From the NCBI GenBank assembly GCA_904066235.2, contig CAJFCV020000005.1, positions 4,893,501 through 4,957,500 of the forward strand: DNA of 64,000 nucleotides, written 5' to 3'. Under the pieces are notes generated by a model. The model made no database searches. It worked only from the letters and a program-made list of their open reading frames with translations, and was not told the origin of the DNA. This DNA comes from Bursaphelenchus xylophilus (lineage: Eukaryota > Nematoda > Chromadorea > Rhabditida > Aphelenchoididae). This document shows positions 24,701-35,927 of this stretch, in pieces. Both the position numbers and the translations under genes were made by a program. The stretch's first letter is position 1; each line of letters opens with the position of its first letter.

Positions 24701-26423
24701 GCACGGTGCCGGCTAACAGTTTGTGGAGACTAACAAAAGCTTTGCTTTTTCATTTTAATAATCATACTGTTTAGACGTTCCAACCACTTCCCGAGCCACA
24801 TCTCCCGTCCCTCCCCCAACAACTTCTCGACCAGCTCAACAAGGTCTCCCCAACTTCAGAGAGAATCCTTTGCCCGCCGACAAGGTTATCCAGCCACCAA
24901 CCACCGAGGCTCCAGAAGTGCCAGAAGAGAAGACCACTTATCCAGCCGAGCCCATGACCACTCCTAATCCAGCTCTCGCTAGCCAATCTACTATTGGAAG
25001 AATTGTTACTGGTGGATTGAACTATCAGACCGGTAAACAACACGGTGTCAAGAACAACCCATCTGCCAACATTGATGAATCTCAACTTGATTTAGTCAGT
25101 GGAAAGCCAATCGAAACCTTGGAGGAGGCTGCTCAACACTTCGACAATGTTGCTGCTTGTCCTAACCACAAAGAGCCACTAAGATATGCTGATGGGAACA
25201 CTGTTCTGTGCTTGCCAGGAAGAAATCAATGTCCAGACAACTCGGTCTGCTACTTCAACGGTCTTGATTTCTTCTGTTGTCCCAATGTTGATGATCCTTA
25301 CGACAACCATATCTTTGGGGGATACGACGGCGAAGAGGAGAAGCACGGATACAAGAACACCTTGAACATCAAAGCAATTCCTTCTCGTGCCAGACGTCAT
25401 GCCGCCCAACGTCCCTTGCCCGCATCTTCCTTCTCCATTGATCACATTACTTCTCCCCTTCGATTTGATGGACAAGCTCCAAAACAGATCTCCAGAGCAG
25501 GATTGGCCGGCCTCCGTGTGAACCCTTGTACTCAGGAAGTCCAGAAGGGAAGTTGTGAAGGCCAACATCTCAGATATTTCTACGATATCCACTCCGATGA
25601 TTGCCGTCTTTTCTACTTCTCTGGATGTGATGGAAATGACAATAACTTTGCCACTCAAGTTGAATGTGAACGCAGATGCAAACTAGGTAAGTAAAAACAT
25701 GCAATCGTTATATCTGGGATTGCAGGTCCTATTATTGAAAAGCCCGCTCCTATCGCTAATGACAAGACACCAGCTGGACAATGCCCCAACGGTCAAGCTC
25801 CTCTCGGAGAGAATGCCCCAGTTCTTTGTGGAAATCAGACTGATTCCATTGGGTGCCCCTCAGGCTACTACTGCCGTGAAGGACCTCCAGATGTCTGTTG
25901 CCCAACCGAAGGAAACGAGATCTTGACTCCTCAACGTCAATGGGGAGATGTGCGAAGAAAGGAACGCGTCCAATTCAGTGCTTCCGTATCCGAGAAAGCT
26001 CCTCTTCCAGTTCATCAAGCTGCTTTTGGAGTTGCGACTAAGACTCAAGACAAGGACCTCGATCAGAAGATTCCATTGATTGAGGCCAAGAACGAACCCG
26101 AAGATATTTCCCAAGCCAAACAGCCAGAACTTTTCCCTTCAAACATGTGTCCAGATGGATCTGATGCCTTGAATGGAAGCGAAGGCAAGCCTTTGGTCTG
26201 TGGAGCTGGGTTGTCACTGGATGGTTTCAAGATGTGCCCTCGAGGCTTCTATTGTTCGATGGATTTGGAGAGGAACTCTCGACTTTGCTGTCCTTTGGAG
26301 ATCCAGTCGAGTAATGTTCCCCCACCACCAGTAGTTGCCCCTTACCTCGGCCATCGCCATGCCAATCCAGGTGAGGCCATCGGCCGTGGCTCTCTTCCCT
26401 CGGATCTTCGCCGGAGGGCCTAA
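18710..26423 (+). CDS. mlt-11: MLT-11-like multi-Kunitz moulting protein
   Basis: Thirteen exons (18710-18776, 18814-18948, 19015-19914, 19979-20141, 20180-20793, 20859-21071, 21261-21443, 21612-21734, 21775-21984, 22097-22450, 22496-24679, 24775-25686, 25726-26423) give about 2251 residues. A signal peptide is followed by Kunitz 1 (about 28-85), a thyroglobulin type-1 repeat (119-183, with CFCVD), Kunitz 2, a lustrin-type Cys module, Kunitz 3, a Thr/Glu-rich spacer, Kunitz 4-6, two antistasin-like modules, Kunitz 7, a Gln-rich repeat, a long Pro/Thr/Glu-rich stretch, a lustrin module, Kunitz 8 and two more lustrin modules. Mixed Kunitz, thyroglobulin and lustrin modules match C. elegans MLT-11, a secreted apical matrix protein needed for moulting. 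Exon 3 ends at a GC donor (AG|GCAAG). The 45-nt intron 22451-22495 is in frame without stops, so it could be retained. Most junctions are phase 1, allowing module shuffling. An alternative end splices 26370 to 26461 and stops at 26519. A long papilin-like protein is the other possibility. Confidence 0.8.
22606..23040 (+). repeat. Gln-rich imperfect tandem repeat in the MLT-11-like gene
   Basis: About 145 codons encode repeated variants of RFQGQQQ, QVPQQGQFEQ and GFQQQGQGF. The period is irregular, about 30-45 residues for the larger unit. The DNA is CAA-rich, which explains the long open frames seen on the other strand. It separates Kunitz 7 from the Pro/Thr-rich region and probably forms an extended, crosslinkable segment of the matrix protein. 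Confidence 0.75.
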
Positions 26424-26709
26424 TTTGGATAATATTAATTAATCATTGTTTTCTGCACAGGCCCCCACTCTCAAATCAAATCTCGTTCTACATTCCAACA
26501 AGTATCGTATGTCTCTTAGTGATTGTTGTTACCGTTTCTTTTCAATTTGTACAAATATCCACCTCAAGATTTTTACTTTTTCTTCTCTCACTTTTCAAGA
26601 TATCAGTTGTGGAATAAAAAAATTAAAATATTGGTTGAATATGCTAATTTCGATACTAAAATCAAAACTTGAAAATGGAATTTCATTTCCATCAGACCTT
26701 CCAGGAAGA

Positions 26710-28067
26710 ATGGCTGGGGCTGAGGAGGCAGAAAAGGCATGCACTGCCTCGGCATCACCCGAGACCAGTGCCGAGCTTGCGGCCGCCTTCAAATGTATGG
26801 AGCAATGGCTTGGCGGGTACAGTATTAATACCGAACATATTGCTCAAAGCCCCTCCTCCACCGTCTACCGTCTCTATTCCAGCAGGTATGACAAAATGGG
26901 AAGAGTTTCATGATTTACTAGCCTAAAATCAACTTACTTTGATATCCCAGGTACAAGAGTGATGTGGCTGTCAAGATTGTGGACACCACTGCCCTCCCGG
27001 CTCATTACGAATCGACGTTTTTGAAGAGGGAAATTGAAATCTGTCGAACTCTCAGCCATCCATTCATCTGCCATACTTACGGAGTCTTCTTCCCTCTGGA
27101 TTCACAGGTCGCATTCGTGTTCCAATATTACCATGGTGGTACAATGTTAGACATGATCCTCAAGAACAACAAAGTGTCGGGTACGTCTAGCCTCGGTTAG
27201 ACGGATCTTTTACAATTATTTTACAATTGATTTTGTTTTTTTTTACATTTGACATTTAGTTCATATTTGCAACTAAATGCCACAAATTTTATTGGATTTT
27301 TTGCGAGATTTTTTGCAATGTGGGACCCTTCAAGACGCATGTTTTATAATTTCAGAAGACCAGTCAGCAGTTATATTTCGCCAGTTGATCGAAGCCATCC
27401 GCTATCTTCATGACAAAGACATTGTCCATAGAGATGTCAAGTTAGAAAATGTATTATTCGACAATTTTGGGAACGTCAAGCTTGCAGATTTTGGATTTGC
27501 TCGAAGAATGGGATCGAAACTAGACAGGTCCAAGTCTTTTTGTGGAACAAAGTAAGTGTTTCTTCATTGCAATTAAAAGCGAACATGTTTCAGACCTTAC
27601 TCTTGTCCGGACGTCGTAAAACACAAAGAATATGATCCTTTCTCTAATGACTGGTACTCATTAGGTGTTGTGCTGTATACGTTGATCAGTGGGAGATGGC
27701 CTTATGTAAGTTTTTCTGCCTTTAACTGCGTTTCCCTTATAATTTATGTGTAACACACCCAAAATAAAGCGTTTTCCGTTATTCATGGAAAGGTGGCCCT
27801 GTTCTTGTCTTGGAATGCTGATTTCAGAACCTGCAAGAGCTAGAAGATGCATCCAAGTCTCCAACGAATTGGCCTAAGATCTGGTATCCCCAAGATATGT
27901 TCAGTTCGGAAGCGGTCGAACTTCTTCAACATCTCTTGCAGGAGATTGCATACATGAGGGCGGATTATCATATCTGTCTCAACAGCAAGTTCATGGTGAA
28001 GTATGGGCAAGGACCGACTCAGCACCCAATTGTTCGAGGACCTTATAATGCTTTAACCTTCAAGTAG
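26710..28067 (+). CDS. TSSK-like serine/threonine kinase with degenerate Gly loop
   Basis: Five exons (26710-26885, 26951-27180, 27356-27551, 27594-27705, 27828-28067) give 317 residues, essentially a lone kinase domain. Visible motifs are VAVKIVDT (ATP-anchoring Lys), the catalytic loop HRDVKLEN, DFGFARR, the activation-segment end FCGTKPYSCPD, and WYSLGVVLYTLISGRWPY. Together they place it in the CAMK-like group closest to testis-specific serine kinases, a family expanded in nematodes and often germline-expressed. The glycine-rich loop is missing: the position reads IAQSPSSTVYRLY with no glycine. The APE motif is CPD. The catalytic Lys, HRD Asp and DFG Asp remain, so activity is possible but not assured. 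The ATG lies 287 nt behind the stop of the MLT-11-like gene on the same strand, with a TTTCCATCAG acceptor just before it, so it could be a downstream gene of an operon. AATAAA occurs at 28074. Confidence 0.82.
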
Positions 28068-30806
28068 ATAAGAAATAAACAGAAAGAACGACTGGAGGGT
28101 TTAATTTGCAACGTTTGAAAATAAACTCGGTGAAGAAACGCCGACATGTCTATGACATGTATCTGTGTTCGTGTATGAATACTACCAATCCGTATGTTAT
28201 GGTCGATGATACTGTATTTTGATTTATTTATTGTGTATTATTAAAAGGGCAAGGATTGTGGAAAATCATCGATCCAAAAAATAGTCTTTTTAAGACTATT
28301 GTAACCAGTTTGTCTACATCCGGGGGTTCTAATAAAGTTTGAACTTTGTTCTCCGAAGTGATTCCGATAAGTAACACCAATTAGACGCAGTTGCAGGCCG
28401 CCGGTTGCGTGCTGAATGTCTATTCTTCGTGTTCCGAAGGTAATTTCCCGTTTAACAGATCAATCTGTCTCCTTTTACAACACCATCTATATTGTTTTCC
28501 GTCCATAAACTTTTAAAGCATTACTTTTTAAAAGTTTTTTTACACCCTGTCAGCAAATTACTTCTAAAATCAGTTGTTTTAACGGTAATTAAAGTACAGC
28601 AGGGTCTATCGCTTTATTGTGTTGTACTTTTGGTATATTTACGACTTCCTGTAATCGAGAAAGCATTAGAAAGATATTGTAATTAAAACCGGAAGGATAA
28701 CCATTGTAAATCTTGGCGTTGCGCAACCGGAAATTAGTGGAAAATTTGGGAATATTGCGTGATCAAAGAGTTATTGCTGCGGGGGGTTTTTTTTTTTGAT
28801 TTGTATAATTACTTTTGATGAGTAATTGTTCTTTTGATGTCATGGATAATATAAATTTTGATGCTTCCTCTCCGCATTAACCTATTTCTCTCCCAATCCT
28901 CTGAACTCCGTATTCCATTGTCAATCCTCCGCCAACTCCTGCAGAAAGTCATTACTCTCCATCCCATTGTAATTTACAACTTTTAAAGATTCGTTCTCTG
29001 ACCCATCGCCGGCTTGTCTTTCCCCATCGATTAATTTTCTCGTCTTATCTTCCCATCGATAAGAACGCACGTGTATTTCCGTTCGTTCCCCACCAACATT
29101 ACAACACCGTTCTCCCGTCCCCAGCCTACGTAATAGTTACAATTTCTGCTTTTCAAATTAATGGAGGGATCTGCAACGAGGGGAGAAAAAGGGGAGTTTC
29201 AATTTTTCTTGAGAGTTACAATTTGGATTGAAGGTCATTCTGAGGGGTTTGTGGAGGCTAAATGGACTGTTTGTTAACCGGGAGTACGTTGCAACGAAGG
29301 CGGTAGACAGGGTTAATGGGATAAGAGGTCCGGAGGGGGCGCTGTGGGTTTCAAGGACAAAATTAATGACAGTTTGATGAATGATCGTTCAAGACATTAA
29401 AAGTGGTCCTCAAATGTTGGCTAAAGACGGGCTGTATGTAGGGTGATGAATCAGATAGTCTTCAGATTCGATTGGCTCTTCAAGAACAATGAGAAGACAT
29501 TAATCAGATTAGGAAGCGTGGGCGTAATGGGTACTTTGCCAATAAATGCCAAAAGTGGGTAATGTCGGTACTTTAACTACTAGTTCCGTTGTAAAACTGC
29601 TGATATTGTCATAATATGACAGTATTCAAGGTTCCTCTTTCCCTTTAGATTATTAAAGTTCGTTATACAGCCAATCTTCTCGATGTACCCACTGGCCGTT
29701 CTTACGTTGTAAACCGGTTCCCTTTCTCCTTCCCAGCTCTTCTTCTATATACCTTAGAAACTCCGAAACTAAAAATTTTGCAGCAATTACTTTTATATTC
29801 GCTGCTTGTAAAATTGAGTGGAGAAAAAGTAAGATAATTGGGAAGAGAACATAAAACTGATTACAACTTCCGATTGTCCATTGCTGTAACATTGGTCGCT
29901 CAGTGTAAAAGTCGGTTCTTGTTCAGTAAGAATGATGGGAAAGATAAAGGGAACGCAAGAAGACTACTGTTGAGAAACCGGAAACTCGCAACAGTTCGTG
30001 GATTATAAGGGTCCCGAGATTCGGTTGGGTTAACAAGGTTAAGTAACCACCTGATCGGGAAGTAAAAAACGCTGAAGACAGCAGTAGGGAAAACATGAGG
30101 GGTATAAAAGTTTAAGGAAATAAGTAGCATGTCCGTTAGTGTTTTTTTGTTATGCGATTTTAGTCTACAATCTCAGATGAACACTTTAAAATCGTTTGCA
30201 AATACAATTGTTGTCGTCTGGAAGTACGGTGTATGAGCGTGGAAAGAAAAATAAAAATCGGAATAAGATTGATGAAAACCCATGCAATTAGAACAAGGCT
30301 GATGCAAAGGATACGAATCTAAAACCTTACTGTCAAACATTGAGCCATGAGATTGGCAGAAACAAAGAAACAGAAAAATCATGCCATTTCCAAACTTTTG
30401 CAGCAATGCAAGCGCTGATTTATTATACTTGAGAAACTTTGCCCATCTTCGAAAGCACACCGCAATTGATAACAATGAAAACGGTGGGGAGCGGAAACGT
30501 TGTAAGGCCCCGGTTTACAACATCGGTTACAACATTGGGAAGATGGACAGCAAAACAAAAACAGCGATTGCATAGTCACGGAGCGCAGAGTGGCCATAAG
30601 TCGGTGTGATGTTACAACCATCATCAGCTGAGCCCGCCCATCCTTCCGCTTCGTCGCCCTCTTGTACAGTTTTGTACCGTGATGGATGTTGATGTACGGG
30701 GGATGGAAGTAAAGGAACGCCCATTTCCGTTCCGTTCAGCCCTTTAAAACCTGGACGGCGTTCACCTGAATCCATCCAAATTATCAGTTCGGCTTGGAAT
30801 AGGAAG
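28068..30806. other. intergenic region without a supported gene
   Basis: It begins with the kinase 3' UTR (AATAAA at 28074-28079). Short frames at 28492-28686, 29653-30130 and 30173-30624 have no signal peptide, domain or splice partner that I can defend. A TTTAAAA box near 30750 precedes the lectin gene. Confidence 0.5.
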
Positions 30807-31524
30807 ATGAACACTTCTCTCGTTCTTTGCGTACTCGCTCTCGTCCTGGGATACTGTAAGTTCCGCATCATACCTTACAATTAATTTTTATGCCTAATCA
30901 ATGCAAAGTGGATCTATTGTAATCTTTTTTTTCAGGCTCAGCGAATACTTCCCCATGCCCTGACGGCTGGCGATACTCTCCGTTCACCAGCAAATGCTAT
31001 AAACTCTTCGAAGATAAGACGAGCTGGACCACTGCTGAATACAAATGTGCCTTCCAAGGAGCTCATCACATCTCCGTCCATGATGCCGCTGATAACCAAT
31101 TCGTATCTGGTAAGTATTCGTCTATTTCATTAGATGTGTAGGTGCAATTCCAATGATGCATAGTACCATAGAAAAGTGCAATTAATAAAAGCGTTTCTTT
31201 CCAGAGCTTGCCCGTCAAGCGAACATTGTCTGGCTGGGTGCTGTCCAGTACGGAACTGACCGTGACTACACCTGGGCCGACCACACTGCCTATGGCGCCT
31301 TCGAGAACTGGGAGAATGGCCGTCGTCCCAGCTACCACAAGGGAAAGAAGTGCTCCAAATTTGATGGCCTCAGCGGGAAATGGATCCAATCTTGCTGCAA
31401 GGTCCCAGCTGCCTTCATCTGCTCCAAACCCGCAGCTGTTCTCCCCGCCGCCATCATTGAGGACGACACCGGAATCAACGAGGACTTCCGCCGTACCCGT
31501 TTGGCCTTCAGAAGACGCGTCTGA
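30807..31524 (+). CDS. secreted C-type lectin-like protein
   Basis: Three exons (30807-30855, 30936-31109, 31205-31524), all phase 1, give 180 residues. A signal peptide (MNTSLVLCVLALVLGYCSA) precedes one C-type lectin fold: CPDGWRYSPFTSKCYKLF, a SWTTAEYKC helix, VWLGAV (the WIGL core) and the last Cys in AFIC. A 35-residue basic tail ends in RRRV. Of the residues that bind calcium and sugar, neither the EPN/QPD nor the WND motif is present: the matching places read ENWENGRRPSYH and GKWIQSCC. It is therefore probably not a classical Ca-dependent lectin. A CC pair near the C-terminus is also unusual. Nematodes have very many clec genes, with roles in immunity or cuticle; no orthologue can be named from sequence alone. 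Confidence 0.87.
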
Positions 31525-31665
31525 AGCCGGCTCTTTCTTCGCGTAATTAACTCAGGATTATTTAATTGCCGAGAGAGTGCTTGTACAAAATCGAAGTTGT
31601 CATTGTTGCGGACTTTATCAATCTCTTCCCGGTCCGGATTTTGCATGCTTTAATAAGACCTCACC

Positions 31666-31680
31666 AATAAACCAAATAAA
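31666..31680 (+). terminator. two polyadenylation hexamers of the lectin gene
   Basis: AATAAA at 31666-31671 and again at 31675-31680, 142-156 nt after the stop codon. Confidence 0.6.
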
Positions 31681-31767
31681 GTTTAAAACCTATTGGAATT
31701 TGAGTACTGAATCCAAGTATCACACCGAAATCTGCAAATAGTACGTAGAAGGTTTTCATAACCAATT

Positions 31768-31773
31768 TTTATT
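31768..31773 (-). terminator. polyadenylation signal of the PAK gene
   Basis: TTTATT on the plus strand reads AATAAA on the minus strand, about 100 nt downstream of the PAK stop codon at 31871. It lies next to the lectin signals, so the convergent transcripts end within roughly 100 nt of each other. Confidence 0.5.
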
Positions 31774-31870
31774 ATTAGAAATCAATACACTTTGTACAAA
31801 AAGGCAAAATTAGCCAAAAAACATGAATAATAACAGGCAAAGATAACATAAAAAGCTCCTATTGGGTGAG

Positions 31871-34250
31871 TTAAAGCTCAATCTGAGTGGGATCTTCAAG
31901 GGCTTTGTCCACAAATTCATGTTCTAACAATTGGGAAGCTTGCCACCGATCCGTGGGCTGAATATGCAACATCTGAGCGAGGAAATCAGCAAGCTCATCC
32001 GATATCTGAAATCAGTTCGACGTCATTAATACTGCCCTTATTTCTTTTGTGTGATCTTCTGAAAGTAATAAGACTTTCCTTAGGGCAATTAAACAGATTC
32101 TGATACTAAAAAGTAAGAAGCCCGAAGAGACAGTGTGCTGAGAAGAGCGTCCAGACTTTTTCCCGCAGACTTTGCCGGAAATGAACCCTGACAAAGATTT
32201 CCAGTGACAATTTAAACTATTACAGCGTACACTCTTTACTTTTCTATACCACAAAAGCTGAGCGGACAAAAAAAAGAGTAAACAAATCTAAACTGTTTTT
32301 TACAATGCTCCAAAAACGACGTTTTTATACTTTTTAGCACTTTGTATAAGTGTTAAAGCAATTAATTGCTGATTACAAGGTCCCCAACTCCTTCTAAAGG
32401 TCACTAAACAATCAAACCTAGTCCATCACGTAATCCCGTCCCTGTCCAACTGCATTAAAGGATGTTAATCAAAAGCTTATACAGAAATATTACCTTGAAA
32501 TCGGGCGGAATCTTCGGTGATGGTGATGTTTTAATCCTTTGGATGGCAACTACAGGTTCATCATCGTAAAAAGGCGGCTCTCCACATACCATTTCGATTA
32601 CAGTAATCCCATACGACCAGATATCAATAGCAGAGTCGTATTCCTCTCTTCCTGCTACCTAAAACAATACATATACCAAATTTGGGTCAAGGATACTATA
32701 AAATCTGGAATCAGATTCTGTAACATAGCCTTTCTCAAATTGGTCTTGATTTGTATTTCCGGGTGTAAGTATTCCATATTCAAATTAATTGATTTTTCTG
32801 CTGTTGCAAATTACTTTAAAGGTCGAGCGGGTTTCAATGAAAGAACGGGAGAAAAAACAATTATTACAACGTGAACCAGATCGAATGGACGTCCAGAGAA
32901 GAAGGGAACGTTTAATGAAGGCCGCGCGACTTTCTGGCTCCGACCTTCCAAACCCCCATACTCGGTAAGTGCATCATGCTTTACTACGTCCGGAAAAGGC
33001 AAGAAACCAAGTCATGTAAGCCACAACTGATACCAAACTCACTAACCTTAATAGTATACTTACTTCAGGAGACAGCCAATATGGAGTTCCGAGCAGAGAT
33101 CTTCTTTTGGGCACTTGATTTGTGAGAAGGCAGGAGAATCCGAAATCACTAAGTTTGACAATCCGATTGTGAGTTAAGAGGATTGAATCGGATTTGAGAT
33201 CGCGGTGGATGACACCAATCGAATGGAGATACGATAAGGCCTCAAGGGTTTGCTTCGATATGGTGGCTATTGAGATTTCGGTTAGTCTGAAAAGCGAAGA
33301 GATAAAGTTTGTCATTAACAAGTGGAGTTACTATGACAACAAGGCCTAATTGTAAAAACTCTCTGTTTTTAGTTACAACTTTCATTATTTTAAACCTAAA
33401 ATCTTCAACTCACCTTTTCTGAGAGAGAAAGTTTGTAAGAGATCCGGCAGTGGCCACTTCCATCAGAATCCAGAGCTCTTCTTCGACTACATGAGCACTG
33501 ATCATCTGGACGATATTGGGATGGGAGCATCGTTTCATGACATTTACTTCATTTATGAGGAGTTCGGGACGCTGTTGAGTTTTAATAACCATTCGTTTAA
33601 CAGCAACATTCCTGCGTTTACTGGTCATGTAAGCATGAGATACTGTTCCAGTAGATCCCCGTCCCAGCATTTTTATATTACACAGATCATTTCGAGGGTC
33701 AGTTGGATTGACAATGGATAACAGGGTGTGCCGAACCTAAACCAAGATAAATTTCAGAGCATAACAATCGTCTTACGTCTTCAGGATTAACGGGATGTCG
33801 ATGTCGGGCAGAATGTCCATTGGCTGAGGGATCAGAGGTATTAACAGATTTTATACTAGTGGAAGGTGAGATAACGCAGTCATTTTGAGATCGATGTTGG
33901 GGACCGGGATGAGATCGACTTGGTGTAGCGAAGCCATTTGATGCATTGACCAAATTAGCTTAACAAAATTGATTTAAGTAACAAAACCTACTTAAAGAAG
34001 CCAGATTTCGATCAAGAACAGCATCGGTTACAATCATTGGACCACGTTTGAAGAGTCGATCCTTCGACGTTGCAAAGACGGATTTCCATTGCTAAATTCG
34101 TAGACAACTGAGCGAAGAAACACTTACTCTTGGCAACCCGTATATTTCACCCGTGTCCGAATCGACGGAAGCATGGACTCGATGCTGGAAATTGAAAGGC
34201 GCAGATATATCAACTTTCCTGCTTTTGTGGCCGTTCCATAACAGTCTCAT
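31871..34250 (-). CDS. pak-2: group II p21-activated kinase (PAK4/PAK-2 type)
   Basis: Seven exons (34250-34128, 34091-33992, 33958-33777, 33736-33414, 33286-33064, 32658-32494, 32005-31871) with all phases consistent give 416 residues. The N-terminus has the CRIB motif for GTP-bound Cdc42/Rac: [12 protein letters not shown] at residues 15-26, then GLPRQW. The kinase domain starts near 150 with [18 protein letters not shown], followed by GRGSTGTV (Gly loop), [22 protein letters not shown] and the activation segment [15 protein letters not shown]. The lobe ends at [21 protein letters not shown] and the SLLGTPYW segment distinguish group II PAKs from group I, whose sequence is SDNILL. No separate autoinhibitory segment is seen. 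The start was placed at the ATG 14 codons before the CRIB motif, as in PAK4; the open frame continues upstream through 34289, so a longer N-terminus cannot be excluded. The role would be cytoskeletal signalling. Confidence 0.9.
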
Positions 34251-35267
34251 CGAAAGACCGAATGGAAAAACGGCGGCTTCCAAATTGGCCTGAAAAGAAG
34301 AGTATTATCTGGAAGTAGCGGTATTCGAGACGCAATCTCCCATGCCGATCTTCGTCTGAGGAAAAAGCCAATTTCCATATTGGAACTAGTAATTTGAGCT
34401 TTACATCGCTCCAGTGCCCACCACACGCCCCGTTTCACTATTTATAACTTATGTTTCCCATCTTATATCCCAGGCCTCGCTGTATCACGCCAATCAAAAA
34501 CTAAACCTTGCAAAAAAATTGAAGAAAAGTCGTCTTAACAAAGTCCGAAGGAAGTTCTCACAAAGACTCAGTCCGATAATTGCAAGTCAAATACGCGAAA
34601 GAGTTAGCCCCTGACCAAAAGTCAAAAAGAAGGAAAGAAATGGACAAGGGCAGAGCAAGCTCGGTTTCCTAAAAAAAAGTATTAGTTAAAATGCACATAA
34701 TAAAATCAAATAGTCGACCGATATTCTACTCTGCAAATTTTTATTTTGTATGGCTTTGATCGTATAAAAATGTAACCGCAAAGTATGAATAATAAAAATC
34801 AACTGCTGGTTCTACAGTAAACCCCTTCGATGTAAAAGAAGATAGACATGGTTATTCTGGCAGTAGAAAGAACTGTAAGATCAAGTTCAAAGCAAATTTT
34901 GGCTTGCTCATGGAGATAAAGTTTAAAATAAGCTTACTTATCCATCAAGAATAGCATTGTGCCAGCTGCGCCCGAGGTTTCTTACGATTTGAATTTCGCG
35001 GGCTTTTGACATGATAATCAGGGGGTTTGCTTCCTCCAAAATATACGTGCTTTTCAGACGGAATTGTTATATCAGATGTATTTATGGCCATTTCTCGCCA
35101 AGTTTCCGCTGTATTTTATTGTCAAAATCTTACGCAGTAATTTTAGAAGAATTATATGTACTTTTCGTTTGTCTGACGTGTTTTCTGAGCTTTAAGGCAC
35201 TATGTTTCGGCAGTTTTTTTGATACTATTTTCTTTCCAAAAGAACAACTATTAGATATTTTGCAGGG
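34251..35267. other. divergent promoter region of PAK and the small mitochondrial-type gene
   Basis: AT-rich sequence with no supported gene. A TTTTGCAG acceptor at the right end, 2 nt before the ATG at 35268, is a probable spliced-leader acceptor for the plus-strand gene. Confidence 0.5.
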
Positions 35268-35927
35268 ATGAGTTTCTTTAAATTAAACCAAGTTGCCAAC
35301 AATGTAGTTTCCACCGCTTCTACGATTCCAGCTGTAAGATGTGAAGAATAAGATTGAGTTTGTTTTAGTTTACCGCTGCCTATCAACCTCGTCCTATCGT
35401 TTACAGTGACGACACCAGCATGCAGCGCGTTCCTCTTCGTGCCGCTACTCAGACGGCTCGATATGTCTCTACCATCCCTAAGCCCACCACTCCCAAGCCA
35501 ACTCTGGAGGAGTTCGATCCTTTGAACCCAGGAGGTTGGCAATTGGGAGCTGGAGGTAAGATTCTTCCCCGTCTGCCCGAGGGAACTCGCTGTGGCAAGT
35601 TGGTCATGGGCAAGTACGGTTTGTATGATCCCAAACTCCGAAGACAAGTCGAGGAATTCGCTGTAAGCAATTTTATTTTTGTTTTTCTTGTAGTTCAGGC
35701 AAATAAAATGCGCTACAGTTTTAAAAAGCAAATTTCTCTTGTTTCAGGCCGGTTTGGAAGCCGGAAATAAATCCGAGGAGGCCACCCCAGTCCACGCCAA
35801 GCACGCCAAGATTTCCAAATTCATGTCTCATGTTGTCTTCTTGCTGGGTATCTACAACTTGATTACTTTGGTCTACGGTAAGCCAATTTGGCCTTACCAC
35901 AACCACAAGATTCCCGGCTCTGCTTAA
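35268..35927 (+). CDS. small single-pass membrane protein, probably mitochondrial
   Basis: Three exons (35268-35333, 35369-35662, 35748-35927), all phase 0, encode 179 residues. The N-terminus (MSFFKLNQVANNVVST) and the following basic Ser/Ala/Arg-rich segment resemble a mitochondrial presequence. A central conserved-looking part contains GGWQLGAGGKILPRLPEG and KYGLYDPKLRRQVEEF. Near the end, PVHAKHAKISKFMSHVVF leads into a membrane segment (about residues 145-165) and a short PIWPYHNHK tail. The PVHxKH-membrane arrangement faintly recalls COX7A, a single-pass subunit of cytochrome oxidase, but I do not recognise the rest and offer this only as a hypothesis. Regular splice sites, codon use and an AATAAA at 35976 support a real gene. 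Confidence 0.82.

Noticed and set aside
28092..28125. Sequence GGTTTAATTTGCAACGTTTG similar to spliced leader SL1
   Set aside because: It lies in the kinase 3' UTR, differs from SL1 at several bases and is not followed by a GT donor or an Sm site, so it is not an SL RNA gene.
35225..35731. 168-residue minus-strand frame
   Set aside because: It is antisense to all three exons of the small mitochondrial-type gene and lacks features of its own.
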